The notes beneath the pieces are model-generated. The model saw nothing but the letters and a program-made list of their open reading frames with translations, made no database searches and was not told the DNA's origin. Shown piece by piece: positions 6,613 to 7,038 of a DNA stretch of 7,038 nucleotides. The stretch comes from Hyphomicrobiales bacterium (lineage in GTDB: Bacteria; Pseudomonadota; Alphaproteobacteria; Rhizobiales; Beijerinckiaceae): NCBI GenBank assembly GCA_027489835.1, contig JAIXZF010000430.1, positions 1-7,038 of the forward strand, given 5' to 3'. A program made the translations under genes and the position numbers. Each line of letters begins with the position of its first letter. The first letter of the stretch is position 1.

Positions 6613-6631
6613 GGGAAAGCCGGAAGCCGGC
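6613..6631 (-). terminator. Weak hairpin after the mmsA-like gene
   Basis: Reading the minus strand from 6631, GCCGG, loop CTT and CCGGC (ending at 6619) form a 5-base stem followed by TTT and then CCC. It begins 11 bases after the stop of the dehydrogenase gene. The short stem and three-base T-run make it a weak intrinsic terminator candidate; the larger palindrome further on may contribute to ending this transcript. Confidence 0.28.
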
Positions 6632-6642
6632 CCCGAACGGCC

Positions 6643-7038
6643 TCAGTTCATGGTCGGGATGACGAAGCTCGCCCCGTCCTTGACGCCGCTGGGCCAGCGG
6701 GCGGTGACGGTCTTTGTCTTGGTGTAGAAGCGGAAAGCATCCGGGCCGTGCTGGTTGAGATCGCCGAAAGCCGAGCGCTTCCAGCCGCCGAAGGTGTGAT
6801 AGGCCAGCGGCACAGGGATGGGCACGTTCACGCCCACCATGCCGACCTGCACCTTGGAGGCGAAATCGCGCGCGGCGTCGCCATCCCGGGTGAAGATCGC
6901 GGTGCCGTTGCCGTATTCATGGTCGTTGGTCATCTTCAGGGCGGCGGCATAATCCGGCGCGCGGACGACCGACAGCACGGGGCCGAAGATCTCTTCCTTG
7001 TAGATCTTCATGTCGGTGGTGACATGGTCGAACAGGCA
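6643..7038 (-). CDS. mmsA: Methylmalonate-semialdehyde dehydrogenase (CoA-acylating), C-terminal part (5' end outside window)
   Basis: The last 131 residues of an aldehyde dehydrogenase superfamily enzyme. The frame stays open to the window edge and starts there with CLFDHVTTDM. EEIFGPV (residues 15-21 of the visible part) is the aldehyde dehydrogenase motif with the cofactor-binding glutamate and phenylalanine. The tail GGWKRSAFGD (84-93) and HGPDAFRFYTKTKTVTARW (97-115) is characteristic of the MmsA/IolA branch. That branch oxidises methylmalonate or malonate semialdehyde to propionyl- or acetyl-CoA with NAD+ and CoA, in valine, inositol or pyrimidine breakdown. The full protein is about 500 residues, so the catalytic cysteine is not visible. 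Which pathway it serves cannot be told without the upstream genes. It is co-directional with copA but separated by 107 bases that contain a regulatory palindrome, so it is probably a separate unit. Confidence 0.9.
   Translation of the reverse strand, partial: CLFDHVTTDMKIYKEEIFGPVLSVVRAPDYAAALKMTNDHEYGNGTAIFTRDGDAARDFASKVQVGMVGVNVPIPVPLAYHTFGGWKRSAFGDLNQHGPDAFRFYTKTKTVTARWPSGVKDGASFVIPTMN

Noticed and set aside
6536..6642. CueR/MerR-type copper operator upstream of copA
   Set aside because: The only strong dyad is the TTGAT-N4-ATCAA palindrome, which fits FNR/FixK and not the CueR-type pattern; no 19-20 base spaced -35/-10 pair was seen.
5558..6727. 389-codon plus-strand open frame antisense to copA and the mmsA end
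   Set aside because: Antisense shadow of two well-supported genes, with no domain signature and a composition typical of a complementary frame.

Overview
The window looks like a GC-rich chromosomal segment of an alphaproteobacterium, most likely of the order Hyphomicrobiales (Rhizobiales). This is inferred from a clear GcrA cell-cycle regulator (an alphaproteobacterial protein), the phoU-phoB gene order, a MmsA-type dehydrogenase, and high GC with dense coding. The genus cannot be fixed from sequence alone. I see no mobile element, CRISPR array, tRNA or rRNA.

Layout. On the plus strand, the 3' part of phoU (1-342) is followed after 10 bases by phoB (353-1051). This is the distal end of a phosphate-regulation operon. 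PhoB converges on gcrA (minus, 1112-1660), and the 60-base gap between them holds two overlapping GC hairpins. Everything after that is on the minus strand. Read in the direction of transcription it is: the 3' end of an mmsA-like CoA-acylating aldehyde dehydrogenase (6643-7038, cut by the window edge), a CopA-type copper P1B-ATPase (4205-6535), a CopZ-type metallochaperone (3978-4181), a zinc deacetylase of the histone deacetylase/acetylpolyamine amidohydrolase family (2871-3923), folD (1928-2797) and gcrA. Gaps inside copA-copZ-deacetylase-folD are 23, 54 and 73 bases, so these could share a transcript. A 267-base gap separates folD from gcrA.

The genes are mostly ordinary; the interest lies in two intergenic regions. 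First, a 30-base palindrome (6571-6600, 14-base perfect arms) upstream of copA contains a perfect FNR/FixK-type box (TTGAT-N4-ATCAA, 6579-6592). This suggests oxygen-responsive control of copper export. It also means the longest copA reading frame, which opens with a TTG inside that box, is over-extended; the ATG at 6535 is the better start. Second, four of the eight GANTC sites I can find in the whole window lie in the 267 bases upstream of gcrA. GANTC is the CcrM methylation target on which GcrA acts, so methylation-dependent autoregulation of gcrA is plausible.

The deacetylase keeps every catalytic residue. In an alignment from memory with the Mycoplana acetylpolyamine amidohydrolase it appears to lack two acidic residues that recognise polyamines, so its substrate is open. 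I found no convincing wholly new system here.
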